Of a DNA stretch of 64,000 nt, positions 7,231 to 16,096 are shown piece by piece. A model generated the notes under the pieces. The model was given only the letters and a program-made list of their open reading frames with translations, was not told the origin of the DNA and made no database searches. This DNA comes from Planctomycetota bacterium (GTDB lineage: Bacteria > Planctomycetota > UBA8742 > UBA2392), in contig JADJRK010000001.1 in the NCBI GenBank assembly GCA_016712285.1, positions 2,666,001 to 2,730,000 of the forward strand, given 5' to 3'. How positions within the stretch are numbered: the first letter of the stretch is position 1; each line of letters starts with the position of its first letter. Made by a program: the position numbers and the translations under genes.

Positions 7231-9621
7231 ATGCGCGCGCTGATACTTTCTGCGGTCCTGTTGCCGCTGTGCCTGACACATTCGATCGCGCAGGCCGACG
7301 ACACGTTCACCAGCAAAGACTACGCGTTCACGGTCAGCAGCCCCGCGTCATGGACCCGCAGCGAGCCAACCCCGCCCGCCGAGGCGCGCTATGCACTCAA
7401 GCTGGCGCGGGTTGAAAACGCCGCTGAAACCAGCGTCACGGTCTACGTCATCAACAAGGGCGCGGTCGCAGACAGCAAAGCCGCCCGCGACGCAGCCGAA
7501 GAGAACTGGAAAACCAAGCGCGAAATCAGCGACATCAAAAAGGGCAATGCAACGCTCGCCGGCACCGACGCCCACTGGCTGAAAGCCGACTACCAGGCCG
7601 CCGCAACCGAGTACACACTGCGCCAGAACTTTCTGGTGCGCGGCGACTTCATCTACGTGCTCCAGAGCCTCGCCCCACGCAAGGACTGGAAGGCCAAAGA
7701 GAAAGACCTCAGCGCGCTGCTGGATACGTTCACGTTCGTTGAGGACGAGAAGTCCAAGCTCAAGGCGCTCGCCGACAAGTGCGGCAGCGAAATCCCCTGG
7801 GCAAAGTCATGGAAAGAAGCCGCTGACCGCGCCCGCCGCGAAAAACGCAGCATCGTCGTGGTCTTTGAGGTGTACCGCGGCATCGTGCCCCAGCGCTACA
7901 CGCCCGCCACGTTGTTCATGGACACCGACATCGTCGAGCTGATGAACGAGCGCTTTGTCGGCTTGTACTGGGACGACGATACCAACGCCCCCTTCGATGA
8001 CCCGCGCAAGTACGGGCTCGGCCCCAGCACCTTCGGCCAGGGCCTGCTGTTCGCAAGCCACGACGGCGAAGTGCTGGGCGAGGCCGTGGCATTGAATCCA
8101 TTCCACGTCTACGACGCCGCGCGCGAGGTGTTGGCGCGGCACCCGGGCGCGCCAGCCAAGGACCAGAAAGACGTCGCGCTGGCGTTGCGCCGCGCCGAGC
8201 TTGAACGCGCCGAAGCACTGCTTGGCACTCCGCAGGACGCCGCCAACTGGCGCCTGTACGCCGACCTGAAACGGCGGCAACGCAACGCCGACGAGTCGTT
8301 CAAGGCGCTGGCCGAGGCACACAAGCTCGACAGCGCAGACATCCAGCTGGAGCGCGGTGTGCTGCAAGTGCGCCTTGGCCAGCACATGCAAGCCGCCGAG
8401 TCGCTCAAGGGGCTGGCCAGCCCGCAGGCCGTGTTCTGGCATGCGTTCGTGACGGCCCTTGCCGGTGACTCGCCCGCGGCGCGACAACTGTTGGAGAAAT
8501 TAATCGCCGAAAAGCCGGATGACCGCTGGGCGTGGCGGGCGGCTGCACTGCTGGCCGGCCGCGGCGTCGGAATCGGCGGCGACAGCCCCACATGGCCCAG
8601 CCAGGCGCAACTGAAGGCCTTTGAGGTGCACGCCTATCAGCCGGCCGAGTCGCCCGCGCTGGCCGTTTCCGGCGCGGTCACGTTTCTGCTTGAGAATCAG
8701 CAGCCTGACGGGACGTGGCTTTCCCCGCGCTCGCTGGGTTCACGAGCGTTCACGATCGCGCCAACGGCAATCTGCGCCCGCGCCCTGATCGCGCACCGCG
8801 ATGATGAGAAAGCGCTGGCTGCCTGCGAGGCGGCGCTGAAAGTGCTGGTTGGCGAGCCAATCTACTGCGACCCCAAGGCGCTGTTCGACTACAACATCTG
8901 GAGCGAAATCTTCGGCATCAGTTTCCTCGCCCGCTGCATCCAGCAAGGCATCGGCAGCAAAGACCTGGCATTCGTGACGCTGCGCCACCTGGTCACCGAC
9001 CTGCGCAAGAACCAGTTGCCGGGCGGCGGCTGGGCGTACTTTCATGGTGCGGGGCTCGAAGACAACTCGATCGGGTTTGTCACCGCGGCGGCTGTGATGG
9101 CGCTGCGCGAAGCACAAGCCGCAGGCCTGACGGTCGAGCAGGAGGTGTTTACCAAGGCATGCGACGCGCTCGACAAGTTGAAACACCCCAGCGGCTCATG
9201 GGGCTACATGTGGGCCACGGGCGCCGGCAGCACGGAAAAGCAGTCCGAGGCAGCCATGCGCAGCCCGTTGCACGCCATGGTCATGCGGCGTGAGGTACGC
9301 GGCAGCGTTGAAGACGTGCGCAAGGCGCTTGACATCTACCTGAAACACCGGGATCAAAACTGCAAAGAACGCGGCAAGGGCCTGTGCCACACGGGGCCCG
9401 AGGGCACCGCCAGCTACTACCTGCTGTACGGGCTGGTCTATGCCGCAGAAGCCGTGAACGAGCTGCCCGAAAAAGATCGCGAGAAATACCGCAAGGCGCT
9501 GCTTGAAGACGTGCTGAGCTTTCGCCAGAAAGACGGCAGTTTCTGCGACAACCCCAGCATCGGCCGCCAGTACGGCGCCGCCATGGCGCTGGAAACGCTG
9601 CAACTGCTGCAAGCACGGTAG
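7231..9621 (+). CDS. Secreted thioredoxin-like / TPR / squalene-cyclase-like toroid protein
   Basis: 796 residues from ATG 7231 (GGGGGA upstream), with a Sec signal peptide ending near SIAQA. Order of parts: a PsbP-like beta domain (~22-165, from FTVSSPASWTR); a thioredoxin-fold segment (~180-310, KRSIVVVFEVYRG) that lacks a CxxC; a helical TPR-like region (~325-430, ALRRAELERAEALL, then LAEAHKLDSADIQLERGVL); and a C-terminal alpha-toroid (~480-796) with repeat signatures NQQPDGTW and QKDGSFCDNPS as in prenyltransferase/squalene-cyclase repeats. It lacks the acidic DXDD catalytic motif of true cyclases, so it is probably a structural or binding protein rather than a terpene enzyme. A related toroid gene is cut by the right edge of the window. 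Confidence 0.65.
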   Translation: MRALILSAVLLPLCLTHSIAQADDTFTSKDYAFTVSSPASWTRSEPTPPAEARYALKLARVENAAETSVTVYVINKGAVADSKAARDAAEENWKTKREISDIKKGNATLAGTDAHWLKADYQAAATEYTLRQNFLVRGDFIYVLQSLAPRKDWKAKEKDLSALLDTFTFVEDEKSKLKALADKCGSEIPWAKSWKEAADRARREKRSIVVVFEVYRGIVPQRYTPATLFMDTDIVELMNERFVGLYWDDDTNAPFDDPRKYGLGPSTFGQGLLFASHDGEVLGEAVALNPFHVYDAAREVLARHPGAPAKDQKDVALALRRAELERAEALLGTPQDAANWRLYADLKRRQRNADESFKALAEAHKLDSADIQLERGVLQVRLGQHMQAAESLKGLASPQAVFWHAFVTALAGDSPAARQLLEKLIAEKPDDRWAWRAAALLAGRGVGIGGDSPTWPSQAQLKAFEVHAYQPAESPALAVSGAVTFLLENQQPDGTWLSPRSLGSRAFTIAPTAICARALIAHRDDEKALAACEAALKVLVGEPIYCDPKALFDYNIWSEIFGISFLARCIQQGIGSKDLAFVTLRHLVTDLRKNQLPGGGWAYFHGAGLEDNSIGFVTAAAVMALREAQAAGLTVEQEVFTKACDALDKLKHPSGSWGYMWATGAGSTEKQSEAAMRSPLHAMVMRREVRGSVEDVRKALDIYLKHRDQNCKERGKGLCHTGPEGTASYYLLYGLVYAAEAVNELPEKDREKYRKALLEDVLSFRQKDGSFCDNPSIGRQYGAAMALETLQLLQAR

Positions 9622-9640
9622 CCGTCGCTAACATGCGGCC

Positions 9641-9739
9641 ATGCACGCCGAGCAAGCATACCTCTTCCGACACGCGCTGCTGCGCGATGGGGTGAGCTGG
9701 TTGGCGGACCATCGTCGGTTTCGCGTGCCCGCGCCTGGC
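9641..9739 (+). pseudogene. Possible gene remnant
   Basis: A short frame opens with ATG 9641 and reads MHAEQAYLFRHALLRDG; it loses protein-like character by about 9740 and has no proper end before the fhs promoter. YLFRHALLRD resembles a segment of larger bacterial ATPase/HTH-type proteins (usually followed by AAY). It may be a decayed fragment or chance. Confidence 0.2.
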
Positions 9740-9769
9740 GCACCTACCCCAATCGTTGTCAGACCCGCG

Positions 9770-9797
9770 TGGACAACTTGTGCACTCCCGCTACAAT
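9770..9797 (+). promoter_or_regulatory. Sigma-70-type promoter of fhs
   Basis: TGGACA (9770-9775, one mismatch to TTGACA) is separated by 16 bp from TACAAT (9792-9797, one mismatch to TATAAT), 32 bp ahead of the fhs ATG. The predicted start of transcription is near 9804. Confidence 0.5.
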
Positions 9798-9828
9798 TCG
9801 CGGCCCCATATCAGCCTTGGAGAGTGCC

Positions 9829-11523
9829 ATGAAGTCGGACCTTGAGATCGCGCGTGAAGCCAAGATCGAGAACATTGAACACGTCGCGAAACGCTACGGC
9901 ATCGAACGCGGCGACATCGACCTGTACGGCGACGTCAAGGCAAAGGTCAAGCTCAGCATTCTCGACCGCCTTCAGTCCCGCCCCAACGGCAAGTACATCG
10001 ACATCACCGCTATCTCCCCCACGCCATTGGGCGAAGGCAAGACCACCAACACCGTCGGTGTCACCATGGGCCTCACGCACATCGGCAAGAAGGCCGCGTG
10101 CGTGATCCGGCAGGCGTCGCTCGGCCCCGTCTTCGGCATCAAGGGTGGCGCCGCGGGCGGCGGGTTTGCCCAGGTGATTCCGCCCGAAGACCTGAACATT
10201 CACCTCACGGGCGACATCCACGCGGTGCAGGCGGCGAACAACCTTGCCTGCGCGTTTCTGGACAACCACATCAAGTCCGGCAACGAACTGGGCATCGTGC
10301 CCGACAGCATCAACATTCGCCGTGGCATGGACATCAACGACCGCGACCTGCGCCAGGTCATTACCGGCCTCGGCGGCAGCAACAACGGCGTGCCCCGCGA
10401 AACCGGCTTCGACATCGCGGTCGCCAGCGAAGTCATGGCAATCCTGGCGTTGGCCGAAGACATCCACGACATGCGCAAGCGGCTGGGCCGCATCGTCGTC
10501 GGATTCAACAAAGAAGGCAAAGCCGTCACCTGCGAAGACATCAAGGTTGCCGGCGCGATGACCGCGATTTTGCGCGACGCGATCAAGCCGAACATTCTGC
10601 AAACCATCGGCGGCAGCCTTGCGTTCGTGCACGCGGGCCCGTTTGCCAACATCGCCCATGGCAACAGCAGCATCGTCGCGGACCGCGTCGCGTTGAAGGT
10701 TGCGGACTATGTCGTCACCGAGTCGGGCTTCGGCGCCGACATGGGTGCTGAGAAGTTTTTCAATATCAAGTGTCGCGCCAGCGGGCTGGTGCCCGACGCG
10801 GTCGGCCTGGTGGCAACCATCCGGGCACTCAAGAACCAGAGCGGCAACTTCAAGGTCAAGCCCGGCAAGCCATTGCCCGAGGGGCTGGTCAAGGAAGACC
10901 TGAAGTCGCTGGAAGCAGGCCTGCCCAACCTGACCCGCCACGTGCAGAACTGCGTGGGCTTCGGCCTGCCGGTGGTGGTGGCCATCAACGTGTTCGGCAC
11001 TGAAACGGAGAAAGAGCTTGAGATGGTGCGCAAGGCGGCACTGGCTGCCGGCGCCAGCGACTGCGTGATCAGCGAAGTCTTTGCCAAGGGCGGACAGGGC
11101 GGCGCAGCGTTCGCGCAAGCGCTGGTAAAGGCCTGCGAGCTGCCCAAGAAGTTCGAATTCACCTACCAGCTCGACCAGCCGATCAAGAAGAAGGTCGAGG
11201 CGATCGCCAAGAAGATCTACGGCGCCGACAGCGTCGATTTCAGTGCCGACGCCAGCAAGCGCATCAAGAGTTTCGAAGAAGCCGGTTTCAAGAACCTGCC
11301 CGTGTGCATGGCCAAGACGCAGTACAGCTTCAGCCACGACCCCGCACTGCTGGGGGCGCCCAGCGGCTGGACACTGCCGATCAAGGACGCCAGGTTGAGC
11401 GCTGGCGCAGGCTTCGTGTACCTGATCTGCGGCGACATGATGACGATGCCGGGCCTGAGCAAGAAGCCGGGCGGCGAGAACATCGACATCGACAAAGACG
11501 GCAACATCATCGGCATGTTCTAG
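9829..11523 (+). CDS. fhs: Formate-tetrahydrofolate ligase
   Basis: 564 residues, the usual length of monofunctional FTHFS. It catalyses ATP-dependent formation of 10-formyl-THF from formate and THF in cytoplasmic one-carbon metabolism. The ATP-binding loop TPLGEGKTT is at residues 65-73; the flanking IRQASLGPVFGIKGGAAGGG and HLTGDIHA blocks are diagnostic, and the protein ends with PGGENIDIDKDG-type sequence. The start ATG 9829 has GGAGA nine bases upstream; a longer in-frame extension to 9769 lacks a ribosome site and would overlap the promoter. A hairpin terminator follows. It is a single gene here, without folD or other Wood-Ljungdahl genes. Confidence 0.97.
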   Translation: MKSDLEIAREAKIENIEHVAKRYGIERGDIDLYGDVKAKVKLSILDRLQSRPNGKYIDITAISPTPLGEGKTTNTVGVTMGLTHIGKKAACVIRQASLGPVFGIKGGAAGGGFAQVIPPEDLNIHLTGDIHAVQAANNLACAFLDNHIKSGNELGIVPDSINIRRGMDINDRDLRQVITGLGGSNNGVPRETGFDIAVASEVMAILALAEDIHDMRKRLGRIVVGFNKEGKAVTCEDIKVAGAMTAILRDAIKPNILQTIGGSLAFVHAGPFANIAHGNSSIVADRVALKVADYVVTESGFGADMGAEKFFNIKCRASGLVPDAVGLVATIRALKNQSGNFKVKPGKPLPEGLVKEDLKSLEAGLPNLTRHVQNCVGFGLPVVVAINVFGTETEKELEMVRKAALAAGASDCVISEVFAKGGQGGAAFAQALVKACELPKKFEFTYQLDQPIKKKVEAIAKKIYGADSVDFSADASKRIKSFEEAGFKNLPVCMAKTQYSFSHDPALLGAPSGWTLPIKDARLSAGAGFVYLICGDMMTMPGLSKKPGGENIDIDKDGNIIGMF

Positions 11524-11549
11524 CGGCGCGGGCCTTTGGCCCGTCCGCT
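11522..11549 (+). terminator. Terminator-like hairpin after fhs
   Basis: AGCGG-cgc-GGGCC-ttt-GGCCC-gt-CCGCT folds immediately at the fhs stop codon. There is no clear T-tract afterwards. Confidence 0.4.
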
Positions 11550-11607
11550 GCGTTGAAACAACTTCAGGCGCATATCGCGCCAATTGCAGTTCAAGAGGGG
11601 GGTGGGT

Positions 11608-12063
11608 ATGCGCAATGTGATGACACTGGGACTGACGATGTGCATGCTGCTGGCACTGGCGGCTTGCGGTGGTGGCAACAACGGCAGCTCAAGCAGCAGC
11701 GGAGGCGGCGGCGGTAGCGGGCCGGACTTCAGCACGCCCAAGGGCACGATGACCGAGGTGGCGGCAGCCTTTGCAGCCAACGACATCGACCGCCTGATGG
11801 CATGCTACGACAAGGACTTCCTGGCCAAAAAGCGCGAGGACGGCAAGACGGAAGAAGAGAAGATGCGCGCCGAGTTCAAGGAAATCGCAGACGACGGCAT
11901 GAAGATCGCGATCAGCTTTGAAGACGCGGACATCAAGATCGAGGGCGACAAGGCCTCGGTCAAGACAAAGATGAAGATCACGATGAAAGACGGCAAGACC
12001 GAAGATGAGGGCGAAGGCTTCGAACTGGTGAAGAAAGGCGACGTCTGGAAGTGCGTAAAGTAG
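11608..12063 (+). CDS. Small lipoprotein with NTF2/DUF4878-like domain
   Basis: 151 residues from ATG 11608, preceded by AGGGGGG. The lipobox is LALAAC followed by GGG, then a Gly/Ser-rich spacer to about residue 42. The rest, starting TEVAAAFAANDIDRLMACYDKDF, has the helix-strand pattern of SnoaL/NTF2-like or DUF4878 lipoproteins (helical N-terminal half, then curved strands KIEGDKASVKTKMKI and an end VWKCVK). These domains bind small ligands or are structural; no function is assigned. Lys and Asp are very abundant. A terminator follows. Confidence 0.65.
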   Translation: MRNVMTLGLTMCMLLALAACGGGNNGSSSSSGGGGGSGPDFSTPKGTMTEVAAAFAANDIDRLMACYDKDFLAKKREDGKTEEEKMRAEFKEIADDGMKIAISFEDADIKIEGDKASVKTKMKITMKDGKTEDEGEGFELVKKGDVWKCVK

Positions 12064-12083
12064 ACAGCGCAAAGAAGACCAAC

Positions 12084-12110
12084 AACAGGGCCGCAATACG
12101 CGGCCCTGTT
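12084..12110. terminator. Bidirectional terminator-like hairpin
   Basis: An 11-bp perfect stem (AACAGGGCCGC / GCGGCCCTGTT) with a 5-nt loop lies between the converging genes ending at 12063 and 12140. T-tracts are short on both sides. Confidence 0.55.
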
Positions 12111-12139
12111 CCATTTGCCGCCGAACCTTGAGCGGTTTG

Positions 12140-13951
12140 TCAGTCGGGCAGGTCGAGCCTGTATGGAGTCTGCAGGTCGATCTCAAATTTTTGGCGGAGC
12201 CTGTATCGGGTTACATACTCGATGTTCCATAAACCGCGCTGCAGATACCTAACAACGCGTATAGACACGTAGATCCCCTGCAGGCTCACCATCAGTGCAT
12301 ACGGGCCACTAAAACAAACACTCGTGATCTCACTGGGTTCGGGCCGCACGATGCAAACACCGCACAGGTCGCTGAACGAAATGACGTGTGTGCGCAATTC
12401 TCCCGGCTTGAGGTTCAGTGTCACGGGCAACAGATGCGCGAAATCTCCACCCCCGAGCGGCTCTAGAGTCCAAACACCTGGTTGAAGCGCAACGCCGCCC
12501 TCCCCAATCCAATCCAATCTCTGGATGTACCCATCTTCGCGTCGCACTTGCAGGGTGAAGCTCGCCCTGCGGTTCGGCAGGTCGCGAAAGGGCACTTTCA
12601 GTCGGGCCGGCCTTTGAAACTCTGCGTATGTGGTACTGCCCGGATCGCCCGACGCCGCAACGGTCAACTGCCCCCAGCCCTCGTGCCAGATGAACAGACC
12701 GGGTGGCTTGCCCTGCTGCGGTTCTTCGGACTTGCCTGGTTGCAGCAACCACTCACCCTCTTCGCGCAACCAGATCACCATATCAGCGCCGTGGCGATAG
12801 ACTCTCAGTTGCTGCTTTGGCAGCGGGCGCGAAGCATTGGTACGCAAAATGCAGCAGTCGGCTGGCCTTGGCTCGGGCACGCGAAGTTCGATGCGCTGTA
12901 CCCCACCGTTGTAATGCACCGGCACGCTGCACAAAGTGTCGCCGTTGCATGTCACGAGCGCATCGTACGCGCCATGTTCCAGATCGCTTGCCGCCCAAAC
13001 GCCGGCTAGCGGATGATAGTCAACATCTTGCTGCTTCGTGCCTTTTGTCGACTGAAGGATCGCGCGATAGCCCGAGTGCAAACTGGCGCCTTCGAAGACC
13101 ACCGCGATCTCTAGTCGAGGCAGCCGTTCCATGATCAGTCGCACCGTTTGCGGCTCTCCGTCGACGTCGCACTGCACTGGCGCAGCCACATAGCCGAACG
13201 AATCGTTGTTTGCACTGATTGTGTATCGCCCCGTCACAAGCTGAAGCTGCGCCGTGGTGCCGCGAACCGGCCAAGGGCACCACCGGTTGTCCGTGGACGT
13301 GGACGCCACTTGCGTGTCAGAATAAGTCGAGCCGTCGGGAAACTCACACTGAACAGTCAACTGATGCAGGGGCTCGGCGCTCCAGTTGAGTGTCTTGGCC
13401 GTGCGATAGTCATCGTCGTTCGCATCTCGAAGCTCGTGCATCTTTGAGATGGACCACACGGTGTGCAGTGCGGCGGGCAGACCGTCTATCTCGTAGGTTC
13501 CGTCATGCCGCGTGCGAGCAGTTCGCATGTGAACCAGTTCGCGGTTGGGGTGCGACGCACCATTCAGCATTGCGGCGTACAAGAGTTGCAACTCGCTGCC
13601 CCAGACGCGGTCTTCAAAGCCGAATTCATCCACTCGAAACCAGATGGCGCAGATCAGCACACCAGCAACCGGAGAGCCGCTGCAGTCGTAGACGGCACCA
13701 CGCAATGATCGCCCAGATTCAACCGGCGGGTCGCTATTTTCGAACGCCGGTGCAGGCGCTGGCAACTCGACTCGCGCCGGCGTTGGCGGCCCTGGCTTGG
13801 GCAACACCATGGGCGCCGGCAAGCTCGGCCGGCGGAGTGTCATTTCAGGCTGGCCTGTTGCCTGCGGCGGCGGTGTTAGCAGGGTCAGCAGCAGGGCCGC
13901 CACGCTGGCGATCACCGCCAGCCCTGCAAAGATCAGCCATTTACGGTGCAT
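12140..13951 (-). CDS. Membrane-anchored carboxypeptidase-regulatory-like protein
   Basis: 603 residues from ATG 13951 with GGAG seven bases upstream. An N-terminal hydrophobic anchor (WLIFAGLAVIASVAALLLTL) is followed by a Pro-rich stalk to about residue 70. A CarboxypepD_reg-like beta fold then starts at LRGAVYDCSGSPVAGVL and runs to GTYEIDGLPA. The rest is beta-rich with many Trp and Cys and no catalytic motif that I recognise. The layout parallels the 931-residue protein at 53992-56787. A cell-envelope role is inferred from the anchor. Reading further upstream on this strand only gives frames antisense to the YeeE genes. Confidence 0.55.
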   Translation of the reverse strand: MHRKWLIFAGLAVIASVAALLLTLLTPPPQATGQPEMTLRRPSLPAPMVLPKPGPPTPARVELPAPAPAFENSDPPVESGRSLRGAVYDCSGSPVAGVLICAIWFRVDEFGFEDRVWGSELQLLYAAMLNGASHPNRELVHMRTARTRHDGTYEIDGLPAALHTVWSISKMHELRDANDDDYRTAKTLNWSAEPLHQLTVQCEFPDGSTYSDTQVASTSTDNRWCPWPVRGTTAQLQLVTGRYTISANNDSFGYVAAPVQCDVDGEPQTVRLIMERLPRLEIAVVFEGASLHSGYRAILQSTKGTKQQDVDYHPLAGVWAASDLEHGAYDALVTCNGDTLCSVPVHYNGGVQRIELRVPEPRPADCCILRTNASRPLPKQQLRVYRHGADMVIWLREEGEWLLQPGKSEEPQQGKPPGLFIWHEGWGQLTVAASGDPGSTTYAEFQRPARLKVPFRDLPNRRASFTLQVRREDGYIQRLDWIGEGGVALQPGVWTLEPLGGGDFAHLLPVTLNLKPGELRTHVISFSDLCGVCIVRPEPSEITSVCFSGPYALMVSLQGIYVSIRVVRYLQRGLWNIEYVTRYRLRQKFEIDLQTPYRLDLPD

Positions 13952-14107
13952 ACATCGCTCCGGCCTTGAAACGCGCGCGGTTCCTGATTGACGGCGAAAA
14001 TGCCGACGCGATTTCCTGTGAAAATTGGGCTTAGCCTCCCCGGCAACCGCCACTTCCGCCGGGCTGGCTGCTTGCCAAACTCTGCCCGTCACTGGGACGG
14101 AGTTGCT

Positions 14108-14530
14108 ATGCAATGGCAGGACGTTTGGCCGCCGCTGCTGGGCGGGACTTTGATCGGGCTTTCGGCTGCCGGCTTGCTCGTGCTTACGGGCAAGACAGCC
14201 GGCATCAGCGGAATCGTTGACGGCATTCTGCGCGGCGAGCGTGGCGAGTTGGGCTGGAAGCTCGCGTTCGCGCTGGGCCTGGTTGTCGGCGGCGTCGTGC
14301 TGGCGATTGCCATGCCTTCCGCGCTGCCGGTTGCTGCGCCGCGCGCGTTGCCGTGGGTGATTGCCGCGGGTCTGCTGGTCGGCTTTGGCACGCGGCTGGG
14401 AGGCGGCTGCACCAGCGGCCATGGAGTGTGCGGCATCGGGCGCACGTCGGGCCGGGGGTTTGTCGGAACTTGCGTATTCATGGCTGTGGCGGCGCTCACG
14501 GTCCTTGTGCTGAAAGGCGTGGAGGCCTGA
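14108..14530 (+). CDS. YeeE/YedE family sulfur-transport membrane protein, N-terminal half
   Basis: 140 residues with four hydrophobic segments. The diagnostic motif is RLGGGCTSGHGVCGIGRTS (~residues 97-115), whose cysteine lines the thiosulfate path in characterised YeeE/TsuA proteins. The start ATG 14108 has GGACGGAG upstream. It is directly followed by the partner half with TGA-ATG abutting, so the pair equals one full-length YeeE split into two chains, a common arrangement. Probable role: uptake of thiosulfate or a related sulfur compound across the inner membrane. Confidence 0.85.
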   Translation: MQWQDVWPPLLGGTLIGLSAAGLLVLTGKTAGISGIVDGILRGERGELGWKLAFALGLVVGGVVLAIAMPSALPVAAPRALPWVIAAGLLVGFGTRLGGGCTSGHGVCGIGRTSGRGFVGTCVFMAVAALTVLVLKGVEA

Positions 14531-14962
14531 ATGAAAATCGCGATTGCCTTGATCTGCGGAATCGTGTTCGCGCTGGGCCTCGGCATCAGCGGCATGACGC
14601 TGCCGACCGTGGTGCTGGGCTTTCTTGATTTCTTTGGCGACTGGAACCCTGCACTGATGTTCGTGATGGGTCCGGCTGTGCTGATCTACCTTGTCGCGTG
14701 GCGCCTGCGCCGGGGCCGCAAGTCGCCGTTTGGCGCGACGCTGCCTGCCAAAGCGATCCACAAGCAGGATGCGCGGCTGTACGCCGGCGCGACGCTGTTC
14801 GGCATCGGTTGGGGCATCGCGGGCGTGTGCCCCGGCCCCGCGGTCACGAATCTCGCGCGACCCAGCGAATTTACGCTGGCGTTCATGGCCGCGATGCTGG
14901 TCGGCATCGCGCTGAGCTTCCTGGTCAAGTCACGCAAGTCAGCCGCCATGAACACCGCATAG
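14531..14962 (+). CDS. YeeE/YedE family (DUF6691-type) membrane protein, C-terminal half
   Basis: 143 residues, about four hydrophobic segments, beginning one base after the stop of the preceding half. It carries the second half-motif, FGIGWGIAGVCPGPA near residue 95, with the pore-type cysteine. It acts together with the 14108-14530 product as a split sulfur-compound transporter. The basic loop WRLRRGRKSPFG separates the two hairpins. Confidence 0.85.
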   Translation: MKIAIALICGIVFALGLGISGMTLPTVVLGFLDFFGDWNPALMFVMGPAVLIYLVAWRLRRGRKSPFGATLPAKAIHKQDARLYAGATLFGIGWGIAGVCPGPAVTNLARPSEFTLAFMAAMLVGIALSFLVKSRKSAAMNTA

Positions 14963-15037
14963 AGCAGGGCGAGTGCGATCCTCCCTGGACGCACCCGCCC
15001 CGTCTTGCGCCCGTCGTGGGGTACGGGCGGCAATTCA

Positions 15038-15826
15038 CTACGCGGGCATCTGTGGCGTCATCAGCGACACCGTAGCACCCGTGGGGTCCATGATGGCTGC
15101 CATGCGGCCGACGTTGGGCACGTCCATCGCCGGCATCAGAATCTTGCCGCCGGCGGTTTCCACCGCTTTCAACGTCTTGTCGATATCGGCGACGTGAATG
15201 TAGCCCATCCAGTGGCTCGGCACTTCGGCGGGAACTTGCGGTGGCATCTGCATGCCGCCGCCCGCGTTGCCGTGCTGGTTCTGGAACAGGGTGTACACCA
15301 TTTCGGGCATGGGCATGTCCATGGTCTTCCAGCCGATCAGTTCGCTGTAGAAAGCCTTGGCACGCTTGAAGTCGCGGCTCATCAGCTCGACCCACAGAAA
15401 GTGGCCGGGCTCAGCGCAAGGCGCCTCGGTGGCGTGCTGCTTGAGCGTCATGATGTTGACGAACGCGCCCGCAGGGTCCTGGATCGGCGCGAAGCGGCCC
15501 ACTTCGGGAATGTCCGTGGGTGGGTGCATCACCTTGGCGCCCATGGCCGGGACGCGTGCGGCGGCTTCGTTAATGTTCTCGACGTCGATGTAATAGCTCC
15601 ACATGCTGGGCAACTCGCCCCACTCGGGCGTGTTGCAGTCCATCAATCCGCCGACGCCCTTGTCGCCGGCCTTGATCATCCAGTAGGCGCCCGGTGGCCC
15701 CCATGGCTCGAACTTCCAGCCCAGCACCTTCGAATAGAAGGCCTGTGCGGCCTTGTGGTCCTTCGAGCACAGCTCGAACCAAACAAAGCTGCCGGGCCCG
15801 AAAGCCGGTTTCGGTTGTTCAGACAT
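15038..15826 (-). CDS. Double VOC (glyoxalase-like) protein
   Basis: 262 residues from ATG 15826 with GGGGAGA just upstream. It contains two VOC modules in tandem: the first starts GSFVWFELCSKDHKAAQAFY and ends DPAGAFVNIM, the second starts GHFLWVELMSRDFKRAKAFY and ends DPTGATVSLM. This two-domain form is like CFP30B-type and related putative glyoxalase/bleomycin-resistance proteins; none of the usual metal-ligand sets is complete enough to name a reaction. Likely cytoplasmic. It stands alone, with a 270-bp gap upstream. Confidence 0.85.
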   Translation of the reverse strand: MSEQPKPAFGPGSFVWFELCSKDHKAAQAFYSKVLGWKFEPWGPPGAYWMIKAGDKGVGGLMDCNTPEWGELPSMWSYYIDVENINEAAARVPAMGAKVMHPPTDIPEVGRFAPIQDPAGAFVNIMTLKQHATEAPCAEPGHFLWVELMSRDFKRAKAFYSELIGWKTMDMPMPEMVYTLFQNQHGNAGGGMQMPPQVPAEVPSHWMGYIHVADIDKTLKAVETAGGKILMPAMDVPNVGRMAAIMDPTGATVSLMTPQMPA

Positions 15827-15857
15827 CGCTCTCCCCTGGTTGTTTGACCTGCTGTTG

Positions 15858-16050
15858 TTGTACCTGCAACCTATGTTGTGCCAACGATACGAATCCCGCA
15901 CCGAAAGTCGGCATTGTTTTCGCGTCGGGCTGTACCCCTTGAATGACGACCGGGGTGCAGCCGGAGATACGCCCTTTCCGAGAATCCTGTTTCTTGTGTG
16001 GGTGCTTTGAGCCCGGTGCGTGCCGGCGGCATCTCCTTGTACCTGCAACC
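15858..16050. repeat. Pair of 14-bp direct repeats in an intergenic gap
   Basis: TTGTACCTGCAACC occurs at 15858-15871 and again at 16037-16050, bracketing about 165 bp without a gene between the VOC and thioredoxin genes. It could be a duplication scar or paired binding sites; nothing else supports either reading. Confidence 0.45.
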
Positions 16051-16055
16051 AATTG

Positions 16056-16090
16056 TGCAAAAACCGGCGCGCCCTACGGCGCGCCGGTTT
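16056..16090 (-). terminator. Strong rho-independent terminator of the WCGPC thioredoxin gene
   Basis: A 13-bp perfect stem (AAACCGGCGCGCC / GGCGCGCCGGTTT) with a 4-nt loop, followed on the minus strand by TTTTT, lies just after the stop codon at 16097. Confidence 0.8.
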
Positions 16091-16096
16091 CACCAC

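Noticed and set aside
9811..11583. Long open frame antisense to fhs (590 codons)
   Set aside because: It mirrors the certain fhs gene, has Ala/Val/Asp/His-biased shadow composition and no ribosome site; typical of G+C-rich DNA.
12140..14761. Extended start of the 12140-13951 gene to 14761 (873 codons)
   Set aside because: The extra 270 codons are antisense to the YeeE/YedE pair and precede a clear ATG with GGAG and a membrane anchor at 13951.
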